Shown: positions 1-6,032, numbered from the stretch's first letter. The stretch is 7,119 nt of DNA from Candidatus Hydrogenedentota bacterium (GCA_903922535.1 CAIXUF010000520.1:1-7119); one strand, 5' to 3'. The notes: generated by a model not told the origin, from the sequence alone. A program made the numbers and translations.

Positions 1-35
1 GCACGACAGTACCGCTAATCCAAATTCACCTAACC

Positions 36-75
36 AAAACAAGCATGGCCCCCGACGCAGAGCATCGGGGGCCAT
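36..75 (-). terminator. Intrinsic terminator of the isomerase-like gene
   Basis: An 11-bp perfect stem (45-55 paired with 65-75, core GGCCCCCGA/TCGGGGGCC) encloses a 9-base loop (56-64). Read on the minus strand it is followed directly by a T-rich run (GCTTGTTTTGG, about 44-34). The stem begins 18 bases after the minus-strand stop codon at 94-96. The plus-strand side has no T run, so termination should act only on transcripts of the isomerase-like gene. Confidence 0.85.
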
Positions 76-93
76 TGCAATAACGGCGAAGTG

Positions 94-996
94 CTACTTC
101 TTGTTCGCGGCAACCAGTTCCTGCGCCATCTTCTCGAAATTGGCGACGCAGACGGCGATGTCGGGAACCGAATTGTCCCAGTTATACTCGTATTCGATGG
201 AGAACACGCCCTTGAATCCGGTCTTGTACAGCTCGGCAAGAACGGCCTTTGCGTCAGACTTGCCCGTGCCCCATGCCACGTCATGGGCCTCCGGATTGCC
301 GAACTCGTTGAGGTCCTTGAAGTGCAGCGACACAACCCGCTTTGCATCGCACAGGGCTGTAATGGCCTCCACCGGCGAAATGCCGGAGCGGCACCAATGG
401 CCCGTGTCCGAGCAGGAGCCGATGCGGCTGCTCAGACCCTTGGTGGCATCCAAAACCTTCTTGTAGTCCCAGTACATGGACGGCTTGGGGTGGTTGTGGA
501 TGGAGATGTTGATGTTGTACTCCGCGCAAAGCTTGTCAAGCATGGGCAGCGCCGCCGGGGCGGGCTCGGAAACGATCGTCTGAATGCCCATGGCTTTGGC
601 AAAGTCGAACACCTTGCGGGCCTCGGCCTCCTTGTTGGAAAGCCCGACAACACCGTAGTTGGCCAGCGTTACGTTGGCCGCCTTCAGCTTTGCCAGCACT
701 TCTTTCTGCAGTTCCGCGGGCATACTGTCGTCAAATTTGACGGTGTCCGGCTTGTCCTTGCTCAGGCGCTGGCCGGGGTAGGCTTCAATCCACTTCAAGC
801 CCAGGGAAGCCGTCTTGTCCACGGCCTCGTAGAACGTGAACCTGTTGAAGCTGTAGGCCTGGCAGCCAAGGTGCCAGCCGATGGACTCGGCAGTGGGGCA
901 GCCTTTGGCGACATCCTGCGCAATGGCGGGCAGCGCAAGGCAGACCACCCCGACGGCAAGCGCGCAGACGATGAGAAGTTTCATTTTGTACGTCAT
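94..996 (-). CDS. Exported sugar isomerase/epimerase-like TIM-barrel protein
   Basis: This encodes a 300-residue protein of the xylose-isomerase-like TIM-barrel superfamily (the 'sugar phosphate isomerase/epimerase' group, AP_endonuc_2 fold). Family members isomerise or epimerise sugars, or do related lyase chemistry, with a divalent metal. Residues 1-26 form a Sec signal peptide: a basic start, a hydrophobic stretch at about 7-22 and an AIA cleavage motif before Gln27. The mature protein should therefore act outside the cytoplasm. Putative metal or catalytic residues are in place for the fold: Glu144 (VSEP), His167/His169 (SIHNHP), Asp197 and His200 (SDTGHW), His225 (SLHFKD) and Glu268/Glu270 (SIEYEY). 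Length is normal for the family. The ATG at 996 is chosen because GGAGA lies 4 bases upstream; a longer GTG start at 1011 would overlap that site, and the ATG at 984 is too far from it. It is transcribed away from the oxidoreductase gene and ends at a terminator. The exact substrate cannot be read from the sequence, and the word 'phosphate' in the family name is doubtful for an exported protein. Confidence 0.9.
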   Translation of the reverse strand: MTYKMKLLIVCALAVGVVCLALPAIAQDVAKGCPTAESIGWHLGCQAYSFNRFTFYEAVDKTASLGLKWIEAYPGQRLSKDKPDTVKFDDSMPAELQKEVLAKLKAANVTLANYGVVGLSNKEAEARKVFDFAKAMGIQTIVSEPAPAALPMLDKLCAEYNINISIHNHPKPSMYWDYKKVLDATKGLSSRIGSCSDTGHWCRSGISPVEAITALCDAKRVVSLHFKDLNEFGNPEAHDVAWGTGKSDAKAVLAELYKTGFKGVFSIEYEYNWDNSVPDIAVCVANFEKMAQELVAANKK

Positions 997-1000
997 GCTT

Positions 1001-1007
1001 TCTCCTT
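1001..1007 (-). promoter_or_regulatory. Ribosome binding site fixing the start at 996
   Basis: The minus strand reads AAGGAGA followed by AAGC and ATG. This purine-rich site is well placed for the ATG at 996. It overlaps the alternative GTG-started extension (start at 1011), which argues against that longer form. Confidence 0.8.
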
Positions 1008-1031
1008 TCACGTTTCATCTTGATTCTGTGG

Positions 1032-1059
1032 TTGACCCGTTCATGCGGCCGGAGATAAC
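1032..1059 (+). promoter_or_regulatory. Possible sigma70-type promoter toward the oxidoreductase gene
   Basis: A TTGACC box (1032-1037, 5/6 to consensus) is separated by 16 bases from GATAAC (1054-1059, 4/6). It would give a start near 1066 and a leader of about 200 bases before the gene at 1264. It points toward the candidate minus-strand promoter at 1092-1120, so the two would overlap at their 5' ends. No better plus-strand promoter was found nearer the gene. The match is modest and the organism's sigma consensus is unknown. Confidence 0.3.
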
Positions 1060-1091
1060 CGGCGCGCCAGCGTTTTCAGCCAATCGCCTTT

Positions 1092-1120
1092 ATCATAACG
1101 AATGGACCACGCCAAGTAAA
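1092..1120 (-). promoter_or_regulatory. Candidate sigma70-type promoter for the isomerase-like gene
   Basis: Read on the minus strand, TTTACT (1120-1115, 4/6) is followed after exactly 17 bases by TATGAT (1097-1092, 5/6). Transcription would start near 1085, leaving a leader of roughly 90 bases before the ATG at 996. A small palindrome, AAACA-CA-TGTTT (1118-1129), overlaps the -35 box and could be an operator, though its arms are only 5 bp. Confidence 0.45.
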
Positions 1121-1143
1121 CACATGTTTCACATTCACCAAAA

Positions 1144-1163
1144 GCACCGGGTGGCACCGGGAC
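1144..1163. repeat. Two tandem 10-bp units GCACCGGG-NN
   Basis: GCACCGGG occurs at 1144-1151 and again at 1154-1161, giving two tandem units with 10-bp spacing (GCACCGGGTG then GCACCGGGAC). The copies face the same side of the DNA helix, as expected for a pair of binding sites. With only two copies in GC-rich DNA it may be chance. Confidence 0.4.
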
Positions 1164-1190
1164 GCAGGCATGGATTATCATCACGCGTTT

Positions 1191-1205
1191 CCCCGGCGGG
1201 GTTTT
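1191..1205 (+). other. Short GC hairpin plus T4 in the oxidoreductase leader
   Basis: CCCC (1191-1194), a 3-base loop (GGC) and GGGG (1198-1201) are followed by TTTT (1202-1205). This resembles a very small intrinsic terminator or attenuator about 60 bases before the start codon at 1264. The 4-bp stem is weak and no alternative pairing partner was seen, so a regulatory role is only a possibility. Confidence 0.2.
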
Positions 1206-1252
1206 GGGTCCGCCGCGCGGAAACAGCTTCAGCACAACATCGCATTTATGCA

Positions 1253-1257
1253 GGGAG
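1253..1257 (+). promoter_or_regulatory. Ribosome binding site fixing the start at 1264
   Basis: GGGAG sits 6 bases before the ATG at 1264. The open frame continues upstream to a TTG at 1204. The extra 20 residues do not resemble a signal peptide or a Rossmann strand, and this site supports the shorter protein. Confidence 0.8.
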
Positions 1258-1263
1258 AACTTT

Positions 1264-2331
1264 ATGCCAAAGGCAAGCAAGGCACTCAAGGTTGGGATAA
1301 TCGGTTCCGGAGCGATCTGCCGGGAACAGCATCTGCCCTACTGGCGGCAATTGGAGGAGGAAGGGCGCGTGCAGGTTGTCGGCGTCTGCGACCTGATCAA
1401 GGAACGGCGCGAGACTGAGGCGGGCCTTTGCCGCGCGGCAAAGACCTACGCGGACTACAAGGCGATGCTGCGGGCGCACGAGTTCGACATCATCGACGTG
1501 TGCACGCAGAACCGGGTCCATGCGCCGGCCGCGATTGCCGGGCTCAACGCGGGGGCCAACGTGCTCGTGGAAAAGCCGATGGCGATGAACACCGCCGAGT
1601 GCCTTGCCATGATCAAGGCGTCCAAGAGCGCCCGCAAGAAGCTTATGGTCGCCCAGCACATGCGCTTTGAGGCCCGCGCACAGAAGCTCAAGGAGGTTAT
1701 CGTGAGCGGCGCGGTCGGCGAAATCTACACGGCGGAGACCAAGTGGCTGCGCCGCCGTGGCATTCCCGGCTGGGGCAAGTTTCACATTGCCAAAGAGTCG
1801 CTGGGCGGGCCGCTCATCGACATCGGCGTTCACATGATGGACCTCTGCGTGTGGCTGATGGGCTGCCCCAAGCCTATCGCGGCCAGCGGCAAGGTGTACC
1901 GCAAGTTTGGGGACCGCAATGACCTGTTCAATGCAGAATGGGGCCGCCCCTACCCCCCCAAAGAGTTCGACGTTGAGGACTATGCCACCGCGTTCATCCG
2001 CTTTGAGGGCGGAGTGACGATGCAAATGCAGGTTTCGTGGGCGGCAAACATCGCCCAAGAGACCGAGAATCTCTACATTCTCGGCGACAAGGGCGGCGTG
2101 GGCACCAACCCGCTGGGCTATTTTGGCGCCGACGTTGACTCGCTCAACCACACAACCTGGGATTATCTGTCTGACGAGGACGGACACCGCCGGGAGGTTC
2201 GCCACTTCTGCGAATGCGTGGAGAAGAACCTGCCGGTCATGGTTCAGCCCGAAGAATCCCTGCGCATTCAGAAGATTATCGACGCCATTTATCTTTCCTC
2301 GAAGAAGAACAGGGAAATCCCCATCAAGTAA
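1264..2331 (+). CDS. Gfo/Idh/MocA family NAD(P)-dependent oxidoreductase
   Basis: This 355-residue protein has the two-domain Gfo/Idh/MocA layout. The N-terminal Rossmann domain (about 7-130) opens with VGIIGSGAI, the dinucleotide-binding glycine turn (Gly11, Gly14, Gly16). It ends with the family's EKP motif at Glu103-Lys104-Pro105, where the lysine is the usual catalytic residue. The C-terminal alpha/beta domain (about 131-355) carries GGPLIDIGVHMMD (181-193), with Asp187 and His190 in the typical substrate-binding and catalytic positions. Family members oxidise or reduce a hydroxyl or keto group on sugars, inositols and glycosides. Length is typical. No Sec or Tat signal is visible, so it is predicted to be cytoplasmic. 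That differs from the exported neighbours and from the many Tat-exported relatives in planctomycete-like genomes. It is divergent from the isomerase-like gene and convergent with the receiver gene. Family assignment is firm; the substrate is unknown. Confidence 0.95.
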   Translation: MPKASKALKVGIIGSGAICREQHLPYWRQLEEEGRVQVVGVCDLIKERRETEAGLCRAAKTYADYKAMLRAHEFDIIDVCTQNRVHAPAAIAGLNAGANVLVEKPMAMNTAECLAMIKASKSARKKLMVAQHMRFEARAQKLKEVIVSGAVGEIYTAETKWLRRRGIPGWGKFHIAKESLGGPLIDIGVHMMDLCVWLMGCPKPIAASGKVYRKFGDRNDLFNAEWGRPYPPKEFDVEDYATAFIRFEGGVTMQMQVSWAANIAQETENLYILGDKGGVGTNPLGYFGADVDSLNHTTWDYLSDEDGHRREVRHFCECVEKNLPVMVQPEESLRIQKIIDAIYLSSKKNREIPIK

Positions 2332-2347
2332 GTTTGAAACTCGTGCA

Positions 2348-2380
2348 AGGGGCCGGATTCCGTCAACGGGTCCGGCCCCT
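2348..2380. terminator. Hairpin between convergent genes (probable bidirectional terminator)
   Basis: A 10-bp perfect stem (2348-2357 AGGGGCCGGA paired with 2371-2380 TCCGGCCCCT) holds a 13-base interior that can form a further 3-bp stem (CCG/CGG) around a TCAA tetraloop. It begins 16 bases after the oxidoreductase stop codon and ends one base before the stop codon of the convergent receiver gene (2382-2384). Neither side has a good T run, so it may work as a weak or transcript-stabilising structure instead of a classical intrinsic terminator. Confidence 0.65.
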
Positions 2381-2381
2381 G

Positions 2382-2744
2382 CTATATCCAGACCTTGCAG
2401 GCAAGGAATTCACGCAGATCCTGGAAGTTGTGCCGCTTGGGAAGGAGCCCCGTGAAGCCGCATCGTTCGAGCATTGCCGGGTTCCTTGCGTTATCGCTCA
2501 GCAGGAATATGGGAAGCGTTCCGGGCAGGCTTGGGTCCTGACGCAGTTCTTGGCAGCAGGCGCAGGCACTGATCACCAGTATCGAAGCATCGATAAACAC
2601 CAGGCCGGGGCACTTCCGTCGGGTCTCCTGGGCGATTTCCAGCCCGTTGGCCGCGTATATGGGCGCATAGCCCAAAGCCTCGGCCTCCGCACCCAGAGTT
2701 TCCATCATCTCCCGGTCGTCTGTGCCAACTACTGCGGTCTCCAT
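2382..2744 (-). CDS. Stand-alone response-regulator receiver (CheY-like) protein
   Basis: This 120-residue protein consists of one receiver domain and nothing else. The expected active-site set is present: the acidic pair Asp9-Asp10, the phospho-acceptor Asp52 (VFIDAS), Ser83 after the fourth strand (IFLLSD) and Lys103 (LLPKRH). A histidine kinase would phosphorylate Asp52; there is no DNA-binding or enzymatic output domain, so it would act by protein contact, as CheY or Spo0F-type proteins do. The stretch after Asp52 is unusual for the family: SILVISACACC replaces the common 'PxMDG' turn, and the protein is rich in cysteine. The ATG at 2744 is preceded by AAGGA (minus strand, 2757-2753) at 8 bases. 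No kinase gene is in the window. It sits between two sugar-related units, and a functional link to them is unproven. Confidence 0.88.
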   Translation of the reverse strand: METAVVGTDDREMMETLGAEAEALGYAPIYAANGLEIAQETRRKCPGLVFIDASILVISACACCQELRQDPSLPGTLPIFLLSDNARNPAMLERCGFTGLLPKRHNFQDLREFLACKVWI

Positions 2745-2769
2745 CTAAATCATCCTTCACTTCAATTCT

Positions 2770-2787
2770 AACCGGAAAACCCCGGTT
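2770..2787. repeat. Small inverted repeat upstream of the receiver gene
   Basis: AACCGG (2770-2775) and CCGGTT (2782-2787) are perfect 6-bp arms around AAAACC. It lies 26 bases upstream of the receiver start codon, next to a TAGAAT sequence on the minus strand (2770-2765, 5/6 to a -10 box) that has no clear -35 partner. It could be an operator or a chance GC-rich palindrome. Confidence 0.35.
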
Positions 2788-2866
2788 TCGCCAGTGCTGG
2801 TCAGGAACTTTTATTCGGGCACCGTGTTCAACTGGGCGCAAATCGCTGGAGCAGACCGGTAATTTG

Positions 2867-2900
2867 GCGCGCCGGACGGATCTGACACCGTCCGGCGCGC
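2867..2900. repeat. Perfect 13-bp GC-rich hairpin in the divergent intergenic region
   Basis: GCGCGCCGGACGG (2867-2879) pairs perfectly with CCGTCCGGCGCGC (2888-2900) around an 8-base loop (ATCTGACA). On the plus strand it is followed by AGTCTTGTCT, moderately T-rich, which could let it stop plus-strand transcription before the glycosidase gene. It is not downstream of any plus-strand gene except by read-through from 2331. It may be a read-through insulator, a leader structure or a binding site. Confidence 0.8.
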
Positions 2901-2918
2901 AGTCTTGTCTACAGTGCA

Positions 2919-2947
2919 TTGCATCCGCCGCAACGGATCATTATCAT
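2919..2947 (+). promoter_or_regulatory. Weak candidate promoter for the large glycosidase-like gene
   Basis: TTGCAT (2919-2924) and TATCAT (2942-2947, 5/6 to a -10 box) are 17 bases apart. Transcription would begin near 2954, leaving a leader of about 37 bases that contains the ribosome binding site. The -35 match is poor (3/6), so this is a suggestion only. If correct, the hairpin at 2867-2900 lies upstream of the transcript. Confidence 0.25.
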
Positions 2948-2976
2948 CGGCATTGGGTCACCAACGGATACTTCAC

Positions 2977-2981
2977 AGGAG
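2977..2981 (+). promoter_or_regulatory. Ribosome binding site fixing the start at 2991
   Basis: AGGAG stands 9 bases before the ATG at 2991. The frame is open back to a TTG at 2919, but that extension would bury the signal peptide behind 24 extra residues. Later ATGs at 3012 and 3030 lack a nearby site. Confidence 0.75.
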
Positions 2982-2990
2982 TCTTGGACA

Positions 2991-5990
2991 ATGGCGGCAC
3001 GGTCTTGTTCCATGGAGAGTCGCAGGCGAATGGCGGGTGTGTTGTTGGTCGCGCTGGCACTGTTTCTGGCACCATGCGCCGCCCGTGGAGACGAGACCTC
3101 CCCGGCAAAGCCCCTGGAGAACCTGTACAAGGGGGACTTGGTCAGCTATCCGGGACCGTGGGCGTTCATGATTCCACGGTCAGGCATCATTCTGGTGAAC
3201 GACGAGCAGCTCGAAGCACTCGCCGATCCCGACACGCCGGTCAACCTGAGCCTCACCTTCGACAAACACGAAGAAAGCCTGCGGCAGATATGCGAGCGCG
3301 CCCAGGCGTCGGGGCAGCGCACGCTCATCGTCGCGTTCGACCATTTCTTCGCGCAATACAGGCCCGGCGAGGGCGACAAGCCGCGCAGGCTGACGCCGGA
3401 CAAGGATGAATATATTCAGCGCATTGCGAACATCAGCAAGTTTGCCGCCCAGTACGGGATCGCGCTCGAATTGAGCCTGCTCAGTCCCCTGGAAATAGGC
3501 CCGGCCTATACCGCAGAGACCGGGGAACAGGGCCTTTGGATGCATTACCGCAAGGGACTCCGAGACCCGAAAACGGGAGACTACAGCGTTGAGTTGTGGC
3601 GGCAGCTTGGCTGGTCAAACAACAAGGGACCCATTTCCATTGAGGATGCGGGGGTGCGCGTGTTTGCGTTCCGGCAGAACGTTATGCACGGCACCAACCA
3701 CGTGGCCGTGAATCCGGATGACATCACTGACATTACCGACACGGCACAGGTCGAGGTCTTTGAAAACATCACGCGCGGCACGAAGGAATACCGTGCCGTC
3801 CGGGTCAGGGTTCACGGAACCGGCATGGCGGACGGACGCGACCGCGTGATGGTGGTGCAACTGTACCGCACGCCCGAGATGGACTATTTCAGCGACAAGG
3901 CCCTCCCCTATCTCGAAAAACTTTGTGACCGCTACGCCGATGCTGGGGTAAAGCTGAACGGTCTGTACAGTGACGAAATGCACATCCAGCAGGACTGGGG
4001 CTATTTCAGCCACCACGACAACGGGGAATTCGCACTCCGGTATGCGAGCCCCGGACTTGCCAGACAGTACGCGGCCAAGTACGGCGCCCAATATGCGGAC
4101 TTTGCCAAGTGGATGGTCTATTTCGTCTTTGGGCAGGAGGACTTTGAAAACGACCTTTCGGCGAAACAGGATGTCTCGCACGTGCTTGGCGCCGCACCCG
4201 AGGACATACAACGGACCGCCCTCTTTCGCTCGCGCTATTACAGTCTGCTTCAGGACGGCGTGGTTGACCTCTTCGCAGCCGCCAAGCGCCACATGGAGGA
4301 GCGCATGGGGTACCGGCTTGAGGCGCGGGCGCACGCAACCTGGGCGGAAAGCCCCACCATCGACAAGTGGAACACCGGCCAGTCGCACGGCCCGGCCAAC
4401 CAGTACGAGTACACCTCGAACTTCGTCTGGTCCTGCACGGTGCAGCAGGCCTCAGCCGCCTGCGCGGACTACTTCAAGTGGGGTGATTTTCTCACTGGAA
4501 ACGGCAACGACCACGCCGAGGGCGGCTGGCTTGACCGCAACTACTACGCGCTCGCCCTGGCCTGTTCAACGGGAAGCATCAATGAAGTTCCCTATTCCTA
4601 CGGGGCGCACTGGGGCATGCCGGATGTTATCAGCGAACGACGCTCTGCGGTGCAGACCGCTTTCGGCGCGGCCGGCGCACCCTATCACTCCATGGTGCAG
4701 GGCATGCAGCACCGTGACGTGTCCGTCCTGATGCTCTATCCCCTTGATCTGGTTGCCGCCAATGAGCGCTTTGGAAGCTGGATGACCCAATACGGCTATG
4801 CCAACCAGATCACCCAGGCCAAACTGTTGGAAATGGGCAAGGTGAACAATGGCGGAATTGATATTGCCGCCTGCCGGTACACAACGCTGGCAACCCTGTT
4901 TGAGCCGTTCCCGTCGAAGAAGTTGCTGTCCATGATGCGCGAGATGACGGAAGGCGGCGGACGGGTCATTTGGTCAGGCCAGCCCCCGGTCCTGGACGCG
5001 GACGGTGATCCCGCGGGCGCGGCCTGGTCGGCGCTGTCCGGGTGCGCCTACACGCCCCGCGCGGACGACGGCCTCATCGCTCCCGGCCGAGAAGTGACCT
5101 TTGAGGATTCCCTTGCCGCGGTGCCGACCATGACCGTGCTGACGGATTTCGTCGTGGATCGCCTTCATCCGCTCGCGGCCGGGGAAGGCTCCGAAGTTGT
5201 GGCCCGTTCCGGCAAACACATTGTGGGGGTGCGAAAGGCCTTTCCAACCGGCGGAAGCTTCACCACGCTGGGCTTCCGACCGCGGGACGACCAGGCGGCC
5301 AGTCTGGGCTACGATTCCCGCCAGTGGTTTGAAATCCTGAATTGCCTCGGCGCATACGCGCCCACGGGTGCCTTCGGCACACAAAACGACAACACGGAAT
5401 ACCTCTCCCGCACCACAGACTATCTGGCATGCCGTTTCCCCAACGGCGCGGTCTCGATTGCCCCGCATCTCCGTTCCGTTGAGGAGACCTGGCCCGGCGG
5501 CTTTGCGCGGAAGACGGAGCAGGACGCCGAAATCATGAAGGCCATAACACTCCCCACAGATCGGACCACATTGGAGGGTTACAAGGTCAACGGACATGAA
5601 GTCACCTACAACGGCCGTCTGACCGCCTCTTTCCGGGTCGACGACCAGAAGCGGCTCATCGCCTTTTGCGGCGCCGACTGCCAGAAGATAGCCGTGGACG
5701 GCACCGTGACCGAATTCGCAGACAAGCCCATGCCGTTGGTGGCCTGGGCACCGATTACCCCCGACCGCATGGTGGACAACGGTGCCGTGATTCTGCTTTT
5801 CTACTCCGGAGACGCAACTTTACGCATTCCCGCACCGGGTCTGGCAGGACCTGTGGACGTCTGCGTTGAAGGTGCCAAACCCGGCAGCCGTGGCGAGAAC
5901 CTGGAATCGAGCCTGCAGGACGGCATCCTTCAAGTTCACGCCGCACCCCAATTCGCCAACCGATGGATATACGTTGTTCCGAAACAGTGA
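2991..5990 (+). CDS. Large exported glycoside hydrolase-like protein with GH42-type domains
   Basis: This 999-residue protein is predicted to be exported and to cleave glycosidic bonds. The N-terminus has a basic patch (Arg11-Arg13), a hydrophobic core at about 14-28 and a likely signal peptidase I site near residues 31-33. LAPC (26-29) looks like a poor lipobox, with proline where small residues are normal. Residues about 40-560 look like a TIM barrel with a beta-rich insertion (about 190-290). YSDEMH (Asp328, Glu329) ends a predicted strand and is the best acid/base candidate. Glu453 (WAESPT) or Glu510 (DHAEGGW) could be the second carboxylate. Residues about 577-790 resemble the Rossmann-like 'trimerisation' domain of GH42 beta-galactosidases: a strand VLMLYP, then GGGRVIWSG, ending LGFRPRDD and LNCLGAY. 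The remainder (about 800-999) is beta-rich. It is the first gene of a probable two-gene operon. I do not recognise a named family; a GH-A clan or GH106-like assignment is possible, and the substrate is unknown. The reading frame is intact and well supported; the function is inferred. Confidence 0.8.
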   Translation: MAARSCSMESRRRMAGVLLVALALFLAPCAARGDETSPAKPLENLYKGDLVSYPGPWAFMIPRSGIILVNDEQLEALADPDTPVNLSLTFDKHEESLRQICERAQASGQRTLIVAFDHFFAQYRPGEGDKPRRLTPDKDEYIQRIANISKFAAQYGIALELSLLSPLEIGPAYTAETGEQGLWMHYRKGLRDPKTGDYSVELWRQLGWSNNKGPISIEDAGVRVFAFRQNVMHGTNHVAVNPDDITDITDTAQVEVFENITRGTKEYRAVRVRVHGTGMADGRDRVMVVQLYRTPEMDYFSDKALPYLEKLCDRYADAGVKLNGLYSDEMHIQQDWGYFSHHDNGEFALRYASPGLARQYAAKYGAQYADFAKWMVYFVFGQEDFENDLSAKQDVSHVLGAAPEDIQRTALFRSRYYSLLQDGVVDLFAAAKRHMEERMGYRLEARAHATWAESPTIDKWNTGQSHGPANQYEYTSNFVWSCTVQQASAACADYFKWGDFLTGNGNDHAEGGWLDRNYYALALACSTGSINEVPYSYGAHWGMPDVISERRSAVQTAFGAAGAPYHSMVQGMQHRDVSVLMLYPLDLVAANERFGSWMTQYGYANQITQAKLLEMGKVNNGGIDIAACRYTTLATLFEPFPSKKLLSMMREMTEGGGRVIWSGQPPVLDADGDPAGAAWSALSGCAYTPRADDGLIAPGREVTFEDSLAAVPTMTVLTDFVVDRLHPLAAGEGSEVVARSGKHIVGVRKAFPTGGSFTTLGFRPRDDQAASLGYDSRQWFEILNCLGAYAPTGAFGTQNDNTEYLSRTTDYLACRFPNGAVSIAPHLRSVEETWPGGFARKTEQDAEIMKAITLPTDRTTLEGYKVNGHEVTYNGRLTASFRVDDQKRLIAFCGADCQKIAVDGTVTEFADKPMPLVAWAPITPDRMVDNGAVILLFYSGDATLRIPAPGLAGPVDVCVEGAKPGSRGENLESSLQDGILQVHAAPQFANRWIYVVPKQ

Positions 5991-5992
5991 AA

Positions 5993-6017
5993 ACCGGGAT
6001 TGCCCGTCATTCCCGGT
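5993..6017 (+). other. Intercistronic hairpin between the two exported-protein genes
   Basis: ACCGGGA (5993-5999) pairs perfectly with TCCCGGT (6011-6017) around an 11-base loop. It starts 2 bases after the upstream stop codon and ends 3 bases before the AGGAG of the next gene. No T run follows, so it is not a terminator. It could protect the upstream message or modulate translation of the downstream gene. Confidence 0.5.
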
Positions 6018-6020
6018 GCG

Positions 6021-6025
6021 AGGAG
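6021..6025 (+). promoter_or_regulatory. Ribosome binding site fixing the start at 6033
   Basis: AGGAG lies 7 bases before the ATG at 6033, which begins directly with a signal peptide. This decides the start of a gene that has no stop codon in the window. Confidence 0.8.
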
Positions 6026-6032
6026 TTCGAAG

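Noticed and set aside
91..1023. Long plus-strand open frame (about 310 codons) opposite the isomerase-like gene
   Set aside because: It is a high-GC antisense shadow. The minus-strand frame has a signal peptide, family motifs, a ribosome binding site and a terminator, while this frame has none and its translation resembles no protein.
1246..2205. Minus-strand open frame of about 319 codons opposite the oxidoreductase gene
   Set aside because: It is antisense to a clear Gfo/Idh/MocA gene, and its translation is low-complexity and rich in His, Arg, Ala and Val, as expected for a mirror of GC-rich coding DNA.
2393..2406. Palindrome CCTTGC-AG-GCAAGG
   Set aside because: It lies inside the 3' end of the receiver coding sequence, is only 6 bp per arm and has no T run. 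Codon content explains it adequately.
2745..2753. Mini reading frame ATG-ATT-TAG directly before the receiver start codon (minus strand)
   Set aside because: Its ATG overlaps the ribosome binding site of the receiver gene, so it cannot be initiated from that site. It is probably accidental.
2214..2771. Plus-strand open frame of about 185 codons opposite the receiver gene
   Set aside because: It overlaps the end of the oxidoreductase gene in another frame and then lies antisense to a receiver domain with all active-site residues.
3066..3077. Lipoprotein signal (LAPC) in the large glycosidase-like protein
   Set aside because: Proline at the position just before the cysteine is atypical for a lipobox, and a plausible signal peptidase I site follows within a few residues. 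Secretion without lipid attachment is the simpler reading.
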